A stretch of DNA of 64,000 nt from Anaerotardibacter sp963588035 (GCA_963588035.1 CAVAFY010000005.1:28952-92951), one strand, 5' to 3'. Counted from the stretch's first letter, positions 23,650 to 32,803 are shown. The notes: a model not told the origin generated them from the letters alone. Numbers and translations: made by a program.

Positions 23650-25338
23650 TTACTTCACCCCCCAAGGGCTGGTTACGGTTTCGAAATGCTTGCCGGTAGA
23701 AGGCTCGGTCACATGCACGGCGCAAGCGGTGCAGGGGTCGAAGCTGTGAACCGTGCGCAGAGCGTTGATAGGCATGTCAACATCCTCGACAGGGCAGCCG
23801 ATAAGGGCCTGCTCCATAGGACCGGGAACGCCGTCGGCGTTGCGGGGAGCGATGTTCCAGGTGGTGGGGATGATGATCTGGTAATCGGTGATCTTGCCGT
23901 TGTCGACCTTCTCGGTGTGCAGGAGGGCGCCGCGCGGTGCCTCCCACAGGCCAAGGCCCTGACCGGTGATGGTCTCAGGTGCGCGGAAGTACTCGGAGTC
24001 GCCCTCCTTGACAGCTGCGATGAGCTCGTCCACCCACTCGACCATCAGGTCGGCGATGTAGAGCGTCTCGCAGTTGCGGCCGGCAACACGGCCGAGCGTG
24101 GACTGGAGGTGCGGAAGCTGCAGGCCCAGGTCGCCGAGCAGGCCGTCGACGGAGGACTTGATGGACTTGTTGCCGCGCAGGTAAGCAGCAAGAACACGGG
24201 AGAACGGACCGGCTTCCATGCACTTGCCGTCGTAGGAAGGAGCCTTCGACCAGGTGTAGCGGTCGTTGATCTCGCCGATCTCGTGACCGTTCTCCTCGCG
24301 CAGGGTGCCGGACTTGTAGTACTCGGTGTACTCAGGCTCGGTAACGCCTTCGCGCGGGTCGAGGTCGGAATCCCCCTTGTACCAGGAGTGACCGATGTAC
24401 TCCTTGATGTAGTCGGGGTTGACCTCGGAAAGCTCAAGCTTCTCGTTGATGACGCCGGAGGGCAGGTAGCGGTTGGAGAGTTCGAAGGAAGGATCCTCGA
24501 AAACGCCCCATGCAACGTAGCGGCCGCAGCCCTTGCCGAAGCCGAGCGCATCCGTGTAGTAAGGAGCGATGGCCTTGGTGTCGGGGATGATGGTGGTCTT
24601 GATCCAGTCGCGCAGCTCGCGAACGAGGGACCACAGATCGTCGAGCTTCTCCTCGGTGGGAACGAAGGAGGTGCCGCCAGGGACGATGGTCATGACGTGG
24701 GGCATCTTGCCGCCGAGCAGAGCGCAGATCTCGGAAGCCTTCGACTGCATGGTGAGGGCCTCGATGTAGTGCGCGGTAGCGATGAGGTCAAGCTCGGCAG
24801 GGAGCTTGAACTCGGTGTCGGACTGGCCGTTCTTCCACCAGTTGCCGGAGAAGATGGACATCTGGCCGTTCTCAGCGAACTTGGTAAGGCGCTCGGCGAG
24901 TGTCTTCAGGTCGGACTGGCAGCCGGTGCCGGCGGCCTCAATCAGGTCGTAGGCGCTGCCGATGTTGGCCTTCAGCGCGTTCAAGGGGTTTACGTAGTCG
25001 AGCGCAGCCAGGGTGTAGAACCACAGGATATGGCTGTGCAGGAACTGTGCGCCCTCGATGAGGTTGCGGATGATACGGGCATTGTTGGAAATGGTGATGC
25101 CGTATGCACGCTCAGCCGCGATGGTGGAAGCGTGGGAGTGGGAAACGGGGCAAACGCCGCAGATGCGCTGCACGATGTGGGCAGCATCTTCGGGGGTGCG
25201 GTTCTGAACCACGAGCTCCATGCCGCGGAAGCAGCCACCGGATACCCAAGCGTTGGTTACAACGCCGTTCTCAACCTCCATCTCTGCGCGGAGATGACCC
25301 TCGATACGGGTAATGGGATCGATTACGGAACGAGCCAT
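23650..25338 (-). CDS. [NiFe] hydrogenase large subunit
   Basis: 562 residues. Both active-site motifs are intact: RICGVCPVSH (C60, C63) and DPCTACAVH (C536, C539, H542). A 20-residue C-terminal peptide follows His542, as expected for the part removed by a maturation protease once nickel is inserted. It splits H2 as the catalytic subunit of a membrane-bound group 1 enzyme; the coriobacterial subgroup often called 1i is likely. It starts three bases after the small-subunit stop. Confidence 0.95.
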   Translation of the reverse strand: MARSVIDPITRIEGHLRAEMEVENGVVTNAWVSGGCFRGMELVVQNRTPEDAAHIVQRICGVCPVSHSHASTIAAERAYGITISNNARIIRNLIEGAQFLHSHILWFYTLAALDYVNPLNALKANIGSAYDLIEAAGTGCQSDLKTLAERLTKFAENGQMSIFSGNWWKNGQSDTEFKLPAELDLIATAHYIEALTMQSKASEICALLGGKMPHVMTIVPGGTSFVPTEEKLDDLWSLVRELRDWIKTTIIPDTKAIAPYYTDALGFGKGCGRYVAWGVFEDPSFELSNRYLPSGVINEKLELSEVNPDYIKEYIGHSWYKGDSDLDPREGVTEPEYTEYYKSGTLREENGHEIGEINDRYTWSKAPSYDGKCMEAGPFSRVLAAYLRGNKSIKSSVDGLLGDLGLQLPHLQSTLGRVAGRNCETLYIADLMVEWVDELIAAVKEGDSEYFRAPETITGQGLGLWEAPRGALLHTEKVDNGKITDYQIIIPTTWNIAPRNADGVPGPMEQALIGCPVEDVDMPINALRTVHSFDPCTACAVHVTEPSTGKHFETVTSPWGVK

Positions 25339-25341
25339 TGC

Positions 25342-26559
25342 TTACTTGCCTCCCTTCAGAACTTCTTCGTCATACTTGCCGATGGACTGCTCAGGATGCT
25401 TTGCGTCCCAAGCACGGATCGGCTCGAAGTCGGCGCCGCCGTCGGTGCGGCCCATGGCCTTCATGCCGAAGCCGTGGATAACCAGGGCAGCGGCAACAAC
25501 GCCGGTAACCGTCCAGGCGATTGCCTCGGGCTGAACCGAGAGGCCGCCGATGCGCAGGTCGCGGAAGCGGGCGCGGAACGGAGCGTTGGTCTCGACCCAG
25601 TTCTCGCCGGGGTCGTTCGGGTTGGCCGTGCAGCAGCCGATGCAGGGGCCGCCGGCAGCGACGCACCAGGAGCGACGGTGGTTCCAGCGGACAACGCCGC
25701 AGTTCGCCTTGGTCTGAGGACCGCGGCAGCCCATGGGGTACAGGCAGTAGCCCTTTGCCTCTTCCTCGGTGCCGAAGGCGTAGACGAACTCGCCGTTCTC
25801 GAAGTGGCCGCGACGCTCGCAGTTGTCATGGATGGTCTCGTTGAAGATGACCTTGGGCTTGTTGTCGGCAGTGAGCTCGGGGAGCTTGCCCACCAGGATG
25901 GCGTCGACCAGGACGGCCTCGAGCCACTCGGGGTTGGCGGGGCAGCCGGGGATGTTGACGACCGGGGTGTCGATGCCCTGCTTCTTCAGGTACTGCTGAA
26001 CGCCCAGGGCGCCGGACGTGTTGGGGTTGGCGCCCATCCAGCCGCCGTTCACTGCGCAGGAGCCCAGTGCCACAACGGCGTTCGCGTTCTTAGCTGCATG
26101 GATCAGATGCTCGGTGCCGGGCTCGTTCGCCACGCGAAGTGCCTGGCCGCCCCAGCCTTCCAGAACCGCACCCTCATAGATAAGGATGTAGTTGCCGGCC
26201 TCGATCGTCTGTGCCTTGGCTTCTTCCATCGACCAACCTGCAGCAGCAGAAAGGGTTTCGCAGTAGTTCAGGGAAACCATTTCCAACACTACGGTTGCCG
26301 GGTCGGGAGCGTCCACCTGTGCGAACGATTCCGTACAACCGGTGCAAGATGCGCCCTCGATCCAGATTGCAGGATACAGGCCGCCAGATTCTGCGCCGAT
26401 AACGGAATCCTCGATCGCCTTTGCGACGCGAGGAGCTGCGAGCTCGGACAAGCCTGCAGCCACGGCAAGAGAGCCACAGAGCTTCATGAAGCTACGACGG
26501 GAAACGCCGCGCGCCTCCAGCTTCCTCAGAAACTCCGGACTGATAGCCTCTGTTACCAT
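25342..26559 (-). CDS. [NiFe] hydrogenase small subunit, Tat-exported
   Basis: 405 residues. A twin-arginine signal RRSFMK (21-26) is followed by a hydrophobic stretch and a probable cleavage near AKA (47-49). Fe-S ligands begin with EGASCTGCTES. Further Cys clusters (YCLYPMGCRGP, CVAAGGPCIGC) fit the three Fe-S clusters. A C-terminal hydrophobic helix (AWTVTGVVAAALVI) would anchor it in the membrane next to the cytochrome b. GGAGGTGTGCA precedes the ATG. First gene of the operon; no maturation genes (hyp, endopeptidase) are nearby. Confidence 0.95.
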   Translation of the reverse strand: MVTEAISPEFLRKLEARGVSRRSFMKLCGSLAVAAGLSELAAPRVAKAIEDSVIGAESGGLYPAIWIEGASCTGCTESFAQVDAPDPATVVLEMVSLNYCETLSAAAGWSMEEAKAQTIEAGNYILIYEGAVLEGWGGQALRVANEPGTEHLIHAAKNANAVVALGSCAVNGGWMGANPNTSGALGVQQYLKKQGIDTPVVNIPGCPANPEWLEAVLVDAILVGKLPELTADNKPKVIFNETIHDNCERRGHFENGEFVYAFGTEEEAKGYCLYPMGCRGPQTKANCGVVRWNHRRSWCVAAGGPCIGCCTANPNDPGENWVETNAPFRARFRDLRIGGLSVQPEAIAWTVTGVVAAALVIHGFGMKAMGRTDGGADFEPIRAWDAKHPEQSIGKYDEEVLKGGK

Positions 26560-26587
26560 TGCACACCTCCTTTAAGGGTGTCTTTGT

Positions 26588-26616
26588 CCTATAAAACTTC
26601 TGTTGCATATTCTCAA
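26588..26616 (-). promoter_or_regulatory. Candidate sigma70 promoter of the hydrogenase operon
   Basis: On the minus strand: TTGAGA (26611-26616), 17 bases, TATAGG (26588-26593). It leaves a leader of only about 20 bases before the ATG at 26559. Confidence 0.55.
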
Positions 26617-27054
26617 CGATTTCTTCGCGAAAATGACTGGTTAATTGCCGAATATCGAGTAATTCCCGCCAGTGGTCAGAAAATGTTACGTGGTGTTTTT
26701 GCGGTAACACACTTTTTCTTCATTTTTCGGTGAAAGCATCTGGAATCAGCTTTGCTTTTGGACAGATCTGTTTGTTTGACCATTCATTTTCGAATTCGTT
26801 ACCGTCCCGTTTCCGCGAACGGCAGCGCGGTTCACCACCCTATCTTCAAATAACGGTCATATTCGACCGTTCGTCCTATCGCTATTTTCGGCCTTAGATT
26901 TTTTATATCCCCACATTATTGGGATTATGACCATTCGAATTCAGCCCTTCCGATGACGCATGAGGGGGTTTTGCAGGGGCTGCGGGCACCTTCCTGCAAC
27001 CGCTGCGCGAAGGCGGTATCATTGGGCGCAAACATCCGCAAGAAAGGACGCTTC
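26617..27054. other. AT-richer intergenic region between hydrogenase operon and pheA
   Basis: Clearly lower GC than its flanks. It contains the dyad AACGGTC-N6-GACCGTT (26852-26871), a nearby GTTCG repeat, and TGACCATTC twice (about 26777 and 26928). These are plausible regulator sites for either divergent unit. An open frame runs into pheA from 26953 but has no ribosome binding site. No RNA gene is recognised. Confidence 0.45.
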
Positions 27055-27900
27055 ATGCCCACCGCAACCATTGCATACCTCGGCCCACAGGGAACCTATT
27101 CCGACGAGGCGGCCCGTCTGTTCGCCGCGAAGATGGGATGCAACGACGCGGAGTTCGTGGAGTGCCCTTCGTTCAACGAGGTGCACGAGGCGGTGGACCG
27201 CGGCCGGTGCGAGTTCGGCGTGATGCCCATCGAGAACTCGCTTGAAGGCGTGGTAACCGCAACGCTCGACACCCTGGCGTTCAAGGGCGGCGTGAACATC
27301 ATGGGCTCCACCGTGCTCGACATCCATCATTACCTGATGGTGCACCCCGAGTCCTCCATCGACCAGATCGAGACCATCGCCAGCCACCCCCAGGCGCTTG
27401 CCCAGTGCCGCCGCTGGCTGGACGCCCACTTCCCCGCCGTGCCGCGCTTGGCCGTTTCCTCTACCGCAGAAGGCGCCCGCAAGGCATCGGACGACAAGAC
27501 CGTCGCCGGCATCTCCAGCAAGTTCGCCAGCGAGCTGTTCGCATGCAAGGTGGTTGAAGAGGGCATCGAGGACCACTACGGCAACCAGACGCGCTTCGTG
27601 CTCATCGCCCGCCAGGGCCACGAGCCCGTGCTTCACAGCGAGCGCATGAAGACGACGCTCGCCCTTTCGCTCGCCGAGGACAAGCCCGGCTCCCTGCTGA
27701 TGATCCTTTCCGAGCTGAACTACGCCAACGTGAACATCACCATGATCCAGTCCCGCCCCACCAAGCAGGGCATGGGCGACTACCTGTTCTTCCTGGACAT
27801 CGAAGGCACGCCGGACGACCCGGCCATCAAGACGGCGCTCGACTGCCTGCGCCTGAAGCTGCGCGAAGTGAAGGTGCTCGGCTCCTACCCCGCCGAGTAG
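27055..27900 (+). CDS. pheA: Prephenate dehydratase
   Basis: 281 residues. The catalytic domain starts ATIAYLGPQGTYSDEAA and has the signature NQTRFVLIAR (the TRF motif). The C-terminal ACT domain (SLAEDKPGSLLMILSELNY..., IQSRP) is the allosteric phenylalanine site. It converts prephenate to phenylpyruvate. GAAAGGACG before ATG 27055 selects this start over the longer open frame from 26953. Monofunctional: no chorismate mutase domain. Single gene with its own terminator. Confidence 0.95.
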   Translation: MPTATIAYLGPQGTYSDEAARLFAAKMGCNDAEFVECPSFNEVHEAVDRGRCEFGVMPIENSLEGVVTATLDTLAFKGGVNIMGSTVLDIHHYLMVHPESSIDQIETIASHPQALAQCRRWLDAHFPAVPRLAVSSTAEGARKASDDKTVAGISSKFASELFACKVVEEGIEDHYGNQTRFVLIARQGHEPVLHSERMKTTLALSLAEDKPGSLLMILSELNYANVNITMIQSRPTKQGMGDYLFFLDIEGTPDDPAIKTALDCLRLKLREVKVLGSYPAE

Positions 27901-27949
27901 CGCGCCGTCCATCGGCGTCATGCCGCGCTCAAGGCCCTAGACGCACCTG

Positions 27950-28000
27950 CGCCCCGGTTGTTGCCGCCTGATGCGGCAACAACCGGGGCGCTTTCGTTTG
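27950..28000 (+). terminator. Intrinsic terminator of pheA
   Basis: A perfect 18-base stem (CGCCCCGGTTGTTGCCGC and its complement) with loop CTGAT, followed on the plus strand by CTTTCGTTT. It sits 49 bases past the pheA stop, in the gap that converges on the glycosylase gene. Confidence 0.85.
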
Positions 28001-28007
28001 TGCAAGC

Positions 28008-28883
28008 CTAATTGGCGAAATATCGATCCTCGCCTTTCGCGAAGAATCCTTCCTTCACCAAGTCATCGGCAATCGAGAGGGTAAGCTCAAACTCGGGTTC
28101 GGGCCGGCCATGGGCAGCCTCGAACTCAGCCAGCGCCTGCTGCAGGCCATCGAGGGAAACGCTGCGCTGCGCCAACACCACGCGTACCAGCTCTGCACGC
28201 TTCTGACGGCGCGAGCCCTCGAACGTGCTCTGCCGCGAATGGTGCTTCGACCGTCTGCTGGGGTTGGGCACCGTGGACTTCAAGAAATTGCCGTAATCGA
28301 GCAGGGCGTAGTACCAACCCCGAGGGTTTTCCAGGCTGCACGTGCGCTCTACGTGGTGGGCTATCTCCTTGTCGGAAACCTGATCCCTTTCGGGGAACAG
28401 CTCGTGCAGGAACACCGTGCGCACATTGGTTTCCAGGTACACCCCCGGCTCGCTGTAGGCGAAGGCGCGGATGCCGCCCGCCGTGGCAGGCCCGATGCCG
28501 GGAAGGGCAAGCAGGCTTTCCAGCGAGCGCGGCAGAGCGCCGCCATACTCTTGCGAACAGAGCTCCGCGCAGCGCTTCAGGGCAAGGGCACGGCGGTTGT
28601 AGCCCAAACCCTGCCATATCTCCAGCACCAAAGAGGTTTCAGCGCTTGCGAGCGCGTCGATGGTGGGAAACAGGTCCAGGAACCGCTCCCAGTACCTCTG
28701 CACGCGTGCCACCTGGGTTTGCTGCAGCATGATCTCGGAGAGCATGACCGCATACGGGTCGCGCGTGTTCCGCCAGGGAAGATCGCGGTACAGCCGCTCC
28801 CCCTCTTCCCATACCTTGGAAACGAGCGCCTGCTCCTGTTGCGTAAGGTCGCCCGAGCAGGTGCGGCCACCGCTCATCGGCAT
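28008..28883 (-). CDS. MutY-like HhH-GPD DNA glycosylase without Fe-S cluster
   Basis: 291 residues. The MutY core is clear: PWRNTRDPYAVMLSEIMLQQTQVARVQRYW (catalytic Glu in the SEIMLQQTQV block) and helix-hairpin-helix LPGIGPATAGG. At the catalytic Asp138 position of E. coli MutY (LDGNV) this protein has LETNVRTV, that is Glu. The four-cysteine Fe-S motif and the C-terminal NUDIX-like 8-oxoG domain are absent; instead a basic segment (NPSRRSKHHSRQS) and a ~70-residue winged-helix-like tail follow. It probably excises a base from DNA, but A:8-oxoG specificity is uncertain. Confidence 0.75.
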   Translation of the reverse strand: MPMSGGRTCSGDLTQQEQALVSKVWEEGERLYRDLPWRNTRDPYAVMLSEIMLQQTQVARVQRYWERFLDLFPTIDALASAETSLVLEIWQGLGYNRRALALKRCAELCSQEYGGALPRSLESLLALPGIGPATAGGIRAFAYSEPGVYLETNVRTVFLHELFPERDQVSDKEIAHHVERTCSLENPRGWYYALLDYGNFLKSTVPNPSRRSKHHSRQSTFEGSRRQKRAELVRVVLAQRSVSLDGLQQALAEFEAAHGRPEPEFELTLSIADDLVKEGFFAKGEDRYFAN

Positions 28884-28978
28884 CGGGGCGCACCTGTCGC
28901 TCCGGCCGCTGCCGAAAGGAATCCGGCGGGCACGCCCGTGGCGGAAAAGGGCATGGCCCAGGATACCGACATGGAGGG

Positions 28979-30529
28979 CTAACCCTTCAGCAGGTCGTCG
29001 AAATCGGACGTTTCCCGGCGAAGCTCGGCCACCGCGATGTCTTCCATGGTTTGGTACTCATGGGAATCGAGCGGCTGGAAGCTGGCAAGGCGCGCCATAA
29101 CGTCGTCGGAGGGAACGGCGCAGAATCTGCCCTTCGCCACGCTGGTGCGATAGGCCTCTTCCACCGCCTCGTTGGCCACCATGATGATCTCGAAGCGCGA
29201 AAGGGTATGCGAGAACTCCACCATGCGCGAAACATCAAGGCCGCGGGTGGAAGGATGCTGCGACTGCACCTCGCGCCAAATGGCACGGCGCTCTTCGGCG
29301 CTGGGAAGCTCGACATCGATCATACGGTAGGGACCGATAAGCTCCCAGAAGAACGGGTCGATGTCCTTGGGCTCGGCGGCCGATATCAAAACGGTTGCCT
29401 CGGGGCTGTCGAGCGCGGTCTGAATAAGGGCAAGCGCCTCGCGGGCGCCGCGGGAAAGCTGCATCTGGATAAGCCCCTGCACGGCGGATTCGGGCGTGGA
29501 GGTATCCACCGCAGGGAAATCCCACAGGTCAAGGTCTTCCAAGATAACCGTGGTGGGCTCGTCGAATCCCGTGCGCTGCAAGCCCTGCAGGCGCGGCTTG
29601 AAATCAGGCGAAGCCATAACGCACAGCACCACCTGCCCCTGGGCGTTGTGGTCCAGGCGCATGCGCACGGCGGGCATGTCCAGCTCGCCGGCAGTGGCGA
29701 CCATGAAGTAATTGGCATCTTCGCGCGCGGGGCAGCGGAACATGAGCGTTCCCACGCCCGGCATGCCGGAAAGGCCGTGGCGGCGGTTGAGCATCTCCAA
29801 GAACTTGGCGAACTCAGGGTCGCGGGAACGGCCGATGCCCATCTCGTTCATAACGCGGATGACGCCGTCGAAGCCCACCAGGTTACGGTAATCGAGCCGC
29901 TGCTCGGGCGCCGCCTCCGATTTCGAGGGGGCGAACTGACCAAGGAAGGCGGAAAGGCCCGGCAGGTTGGGCAGCTGCATCTGGGACGCATCGGCGTCCG
30001 GCTCGTCCTTGGAGGCATCGCTTTCAGCGGCAGGTTGCGGAGCAGGCGCAGGGGCCGGTGCCGACGCAGGAGCGGGGGCAGGAGCCTCGCTTTCCTGGAA
30101 CTCGCACAGAACATCGGGGGCGGCATCGAGCAGGTCCTGGTTCACCATGTCGGCCATATCCTCTATCGCCTCACGGTCGAAGCCGTACTCCTCAAGCTTG
30201 TCGAAGGCCAAGCGCTGGAGCTCGTCGGCGTGCTCGGTAACCTCATCGGCGCTCCAGTAGGGCTCGAGCTTCTCGAAGATGTATTCAGCAAGGGAACGCT
30301 GCTTGGTGCGCAGCGCCAGATCCCACGCCTTGCCCATTCCCTTGAGCACCTCTTCGCCGGGAACAAGGTTCTCGCTCAAAGCGCGCTCGTAGGCAGCGAG
30401 GTAGAGATGGATGCCAAGGATGTTGTCGCCCTGCTCCACCGCCAAGGCGGCACGGTTCAGGTACGCCTGGGACGAATTGGAACGGCTGTCCTGAGACGGG
30501 GCATTGCCGAAAGAGGATCCTTCGCTCAT
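28979..30529 (-). CDS. AAA+-like protein without a Walker A motif, TPR-like N-terminus
   Basis: 516 residues. The N-terminal ~130 residues are helical repeats (AYLNRAALAVEQGDNILGIHLYLAAYERAL). An Ala/Pro-rich hinge of ~50 residues follows, then a region with AAA+ architecture: LVGFDGVIRVMNEMG, a Walker-B-like TVILEDLDLWD, TVLISAAEPKDID, and an AAA lid (ERRAIWREVQSQHPSTRGLDVS...). The P-loop position reads GVGTLMFRCPARED with no GKT/GKS. Probably a non-hydrolysing or structural AAA+ relative. AGGAGGTGCACC before ATG 30529 sets the start; the frame is open up to 30694. Not a known named gene. Confidence 0.6.
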   Translation of the reverse strand: MSEGSSFGNAPSQDSRSNSSQAYLNRAALAVEQGDNILGIHLYLAAYERALSENLVPGEEVLKGMGKAWDLALRTKQRSLAEYIFEKLEPYWSADEVTEHADELQRLAFDKLEEYGFDREAIEDMADMVNQDLLDAAPDVLCEFQESEAPAPAPASAPAPAPAPQPAAESDASKDEPDADASQMQLPNLPGLSAFLGQFAPSKSEAAPEQRLDYRNLVGFDGVIRVMNEMGIGRSRDPEFAKFLEMLNRRHGLSGMPGVGTLMFRCPAREDANYFMVATAGELDMPAVRMRLDHNAQGQVVLCVMASPDFKPRLQGLQRTGFDEPTTVILEDLDLWDFPAVDTSTPESAVQGLIQMQLSRGAREALALIQTALDSPEATVLISAAEPKDIDPFFWELIGPYRMIDVELPSAEERRAIWREVQSQHPSTRGLDVSRMVEFSHTLSRFEIIMVANEAVEEAYRTSVAKGRFCAVPSDDVMARLASFQPLDSHEYQTMEDIAVAELRRETSDFDDLLKG

Positions 30530-30700
30530 CGTGGTGCACCTCCTAGGCACATTGATTCCTACCGAAGGGGAATCTCGCTTGCTTATAGAAGCTGATTCTA
30601 TAGCGCTGCATCCCCCACTGCAAAAACACCGCGGCAGCTTTCGCCAAAACCCCATAGCGCTCCGCGAGCGGCACTTCGCCGTGCGGGCCGGCACGTGAAG

Positions 30701-31390
30701 CTAGTTCCAGTCGAGGGTTTTCCAACCATGCTCGACGGCGCTGCGGCGCAGCGGGCGGTCGGGACAGACGGCGTACGCCTGTTGCGCGGCGCCGAGCAGG
30801 GCGCGGTCGGAGTGATGGTCGCCGTAGGCATGGGAAAGCACCCAGCCGCCAGCCCCATAGCGCTCGTTCGCGCACTGGGTCAGCAGCGCGAGCTTCTGGC
30901 TTCCCTCTACCGGCAGCCCTTCCACCTTGCGCGTGTAAAGGCCGTTGGAATCGGTTGCCATGCGGGTAGAGATGGCATGCGTGAAGCCGTGATGATCCAT
31001 GGCCTCCAAAACAATGGGCTCGAAGGTTGCCGAGACGACCCAGACCTCCCGGCCTTCTTCGCGGTGCCTGCGGATCTCGGCATCGGCCTGGGCGCGGAAG
31101 ATGCACTCAAGGCGCTCGTTGTAGAACCGGCGCAGGAACGCGTCGACCTCTTCGCGGGGCTTGCCCTCGAACGCAGTGAACACCGCACCGCGAACCCAGC
31201 TCTCGTTCTGGGGAAGGCGGAGCTTGTACGCGATGCCCCAGAGGCCGATTTTCAGGGAGATGCCCTTGCCCAGAAGCCCCTGCCTCATCAAAGAGGTAAC
31301 CAGGATGACCGGCGAGTTGCCCGAGATGCAGGTTCCATCGAAATCGAATACCGCGATTTCCACAGGCTTGTTATGAGGAGCTTCCCCCAT
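30701..31390 (-). CDS. HAD superfamily (SerB-like IB) phosphatase
   Basis: 229 residues. HAD motif I is FDFDGTCIS; motif II is VVSATFEPI; the K and DD-like motifs are GSQKLAL and AYGDHHSD. Arrangement and length fit the HAD-IB group (phosphoserine phosphatase / PGP-synthase-like phosphatase), with a four-helix cap between motifs I and II. The substrate is not evident. AGGAATGTGGCG precedes ATG 31390, while a longer frame reaches 31492 without a ribosome binding site. Confidence 0.85.
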   Translation of the reverse strand: MGEAPHNKPVEIAVFDFDGTCISGNSPVILVTSLMRQGLLGKGISLKIGLWGIAYKLRLPQNESWVRGAVFTAFEGKPREEVDAFLRRFYNERLECIFRAQADAEIRRHREEGREVWVVSATFEPIVLEAMDHHGFTHAISTRMATDSNGLYTRKVEGLPVEGSQKLALLTQCANERYGAGGWVLSHAYGDHHSDRALLGAAQQAYAVCPDRPLRRSAVEHGWKTLDWN

Positions 31391-31494
31391 CGCCACATTC
31401 CTCCCAGTAGGCTTCTGAACAGTAGTGCCACTATACCGCATGCGCAACTTGGGCGATGCGGCGCGAATCGAAGGCAAGGGCCTTCGGGACAAAC

Positions 31495-31521
31495 AAAAAA
31501 GGCTCGCCTTTGGCGAACCTT
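31495..31521 (-). terminator. Terminator after tRNA-Asp
   Basis: Stem AAGGTTCGCC/GGCGAGCCTT (one G-U pair), three-base loop, then six T on the minus strand. It lies 12 bases past the tRNA. Confidence 0.85.
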
Positions 31522-31533
31522 CTAAGTTGCTGA

Positions 31534-31610
<77 letters not shown>

Positions 31611-31729
31611 TTGCTGCGACAGCGATAGCTAGTATACAGGAAGCAGAAATCTTGGCAAGAAGAAATCTGAAAAAATTTTCGTCATATTGTTTCCGCAGGT
31701 CAGAGGGGAACAATATGGCGAAGGAAGAG

Positions 31730-32803
31730 CTACAGGCACTTGCCCTTCTTCCTTCCGCCCGGTTTGGCGGCATTCCAGGCGATCTTCGCGGCCTGCTTGG
31801 CAACGGGCGTCGCGGCGTCCAGGACGAACAGCGCCACCTTCTTTGCCTTAGGGACGACGACAACCGCAGCAGAGCGCACCGCGGGCTTGCTGGCAAGCTC
31901 TTCGATGACCTCGGCCGCCTTCTCCCCGACTTTGCCCGCCAAGGCGGCCAAGCCGGCGATGTCGCCACCGCCCTCGAAGTACTCGATGGCGGCACGGCCG
32001 ATGGCCTGCGTTCCCACGTAGCCCATAGTGCCCTTCACAGCCCAGCCCAAAACCGGGACCGCGCCGGAGATCTGACGCGACACGCTGCGGAAGAAGAAGC
32101 CGTTCGCCAACACCGCGGCGAGCTCCTTCACCCTGTCGGCGGAAAGCTCATGGCCGTAGGCGGCGGCAATCTGCAACACCATCTTCGCCTGGTTGGCGGT
32201 CATGATGGGCATATCGGCACCGGGCACGAACACCACCACGCCGATGCCGGCGTTCTGGAGCGAGGTGTTGCGGATGGCCTCGTAGGCCAGCGGGCGCCGT
32301 ACGAAGGGATAGGCGATGGAGAACGCAAGGCGCTTCTCGGCGTCGGAGCGCACGATCCAGGTGCCGATCCTGTCGGCAAGCGATTCGCGCAGCCCCTCTT
32401 CCAAGCCGCACCCCGGTTCCAAGGCAATAAGGTCCTCTGCGGGAATGGGGAACCCTGCGGCCTCAGCGCTCTGCGCCACCGCTTCGCCGTCTTCGGCGAC
32501 AACCAGGACGGCCGTCCCCCGCTCCCTGAAGGCGGCCGCGATGCTGCCCACTTGCGGGCTGGAGCCGGCTGCGATAACGACGATGTCGGTTTCAACCGAG
32601 GCATCGGGGCTTTGCGTGGGGAAGTAGCTGACCATCATGCGCGAATTGGCCGATTCGCTGTTGAAGCCGCTGCGGACGAACACCTGGAACTCACTCGAGG
32701 CGGACTCGTCGATGAGGATATCGACGGAAACCGGGATCGAGCACGCTTTGTTGATGTCGATAGCCGCCGTAAGCAAGGCGGGGATATCTATTGGCAGGTT
32801 CAT
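31730..32803 (-). CDS. DUF697-domain protein
   Basis: 357 residues. The N-terminal half (~1-150) is an alpha/beta fold without recognisable motifs (DIVVIAAGSSPQVGSIAAAF). The C-terminal half matches DUF697 (YcjF-like): NTSLQNAGIGVVVFVPGADMP, then KELAAVLANGFFFRSVSRQ and WAVKGTMGYVGTQAIG, with amphipathic or membrane-associated helices and a basic tail (GGRKKGKCL). In other proteins DUF697 accompanies an Era-like GTPase; no P-loop is present here. Lies 16 bases after rodA, so may be part of the mre operon. Confidence 0.7.
   Translation of the reverse strand: MNLPIDIPALLTAAIDINKACSIPVSVDILIDESASSEFQVFVRSGFNSESANSRMMVSYFPTQSPDASVETDIVVIAAGSSPQVGSIAAAFRERGTAVLVVAEDGEAVAQSAEAAGFPIPAEDLIALEPGCGLEEGLRESLADRIGTWIVRSDAEKRLAFSIAYPFVRRPLAYEAIRNTSLQNAGIGVVVFVPGADMPIMTANQAKMVLQIAAAYGHELSADRVKELAAVLANGFFFRSVSRQISGAVPVLGWAVKGTMGYVGTQAIGRAAIEYFEGGGDIAGLAALAGKVGEKAAEVIEELASKPAVRSAAVVVVPKAKKVALFVLDAATPVAKQAAKIAWNAAKPGGRKKGKCL

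Noticed and set aside
22960..26733. 1257-codon plus-strand frame opposite the hydrogenase genes
   Set aside because: Antisense shadow; the minus-strand genes carry intact catalytic motifs.
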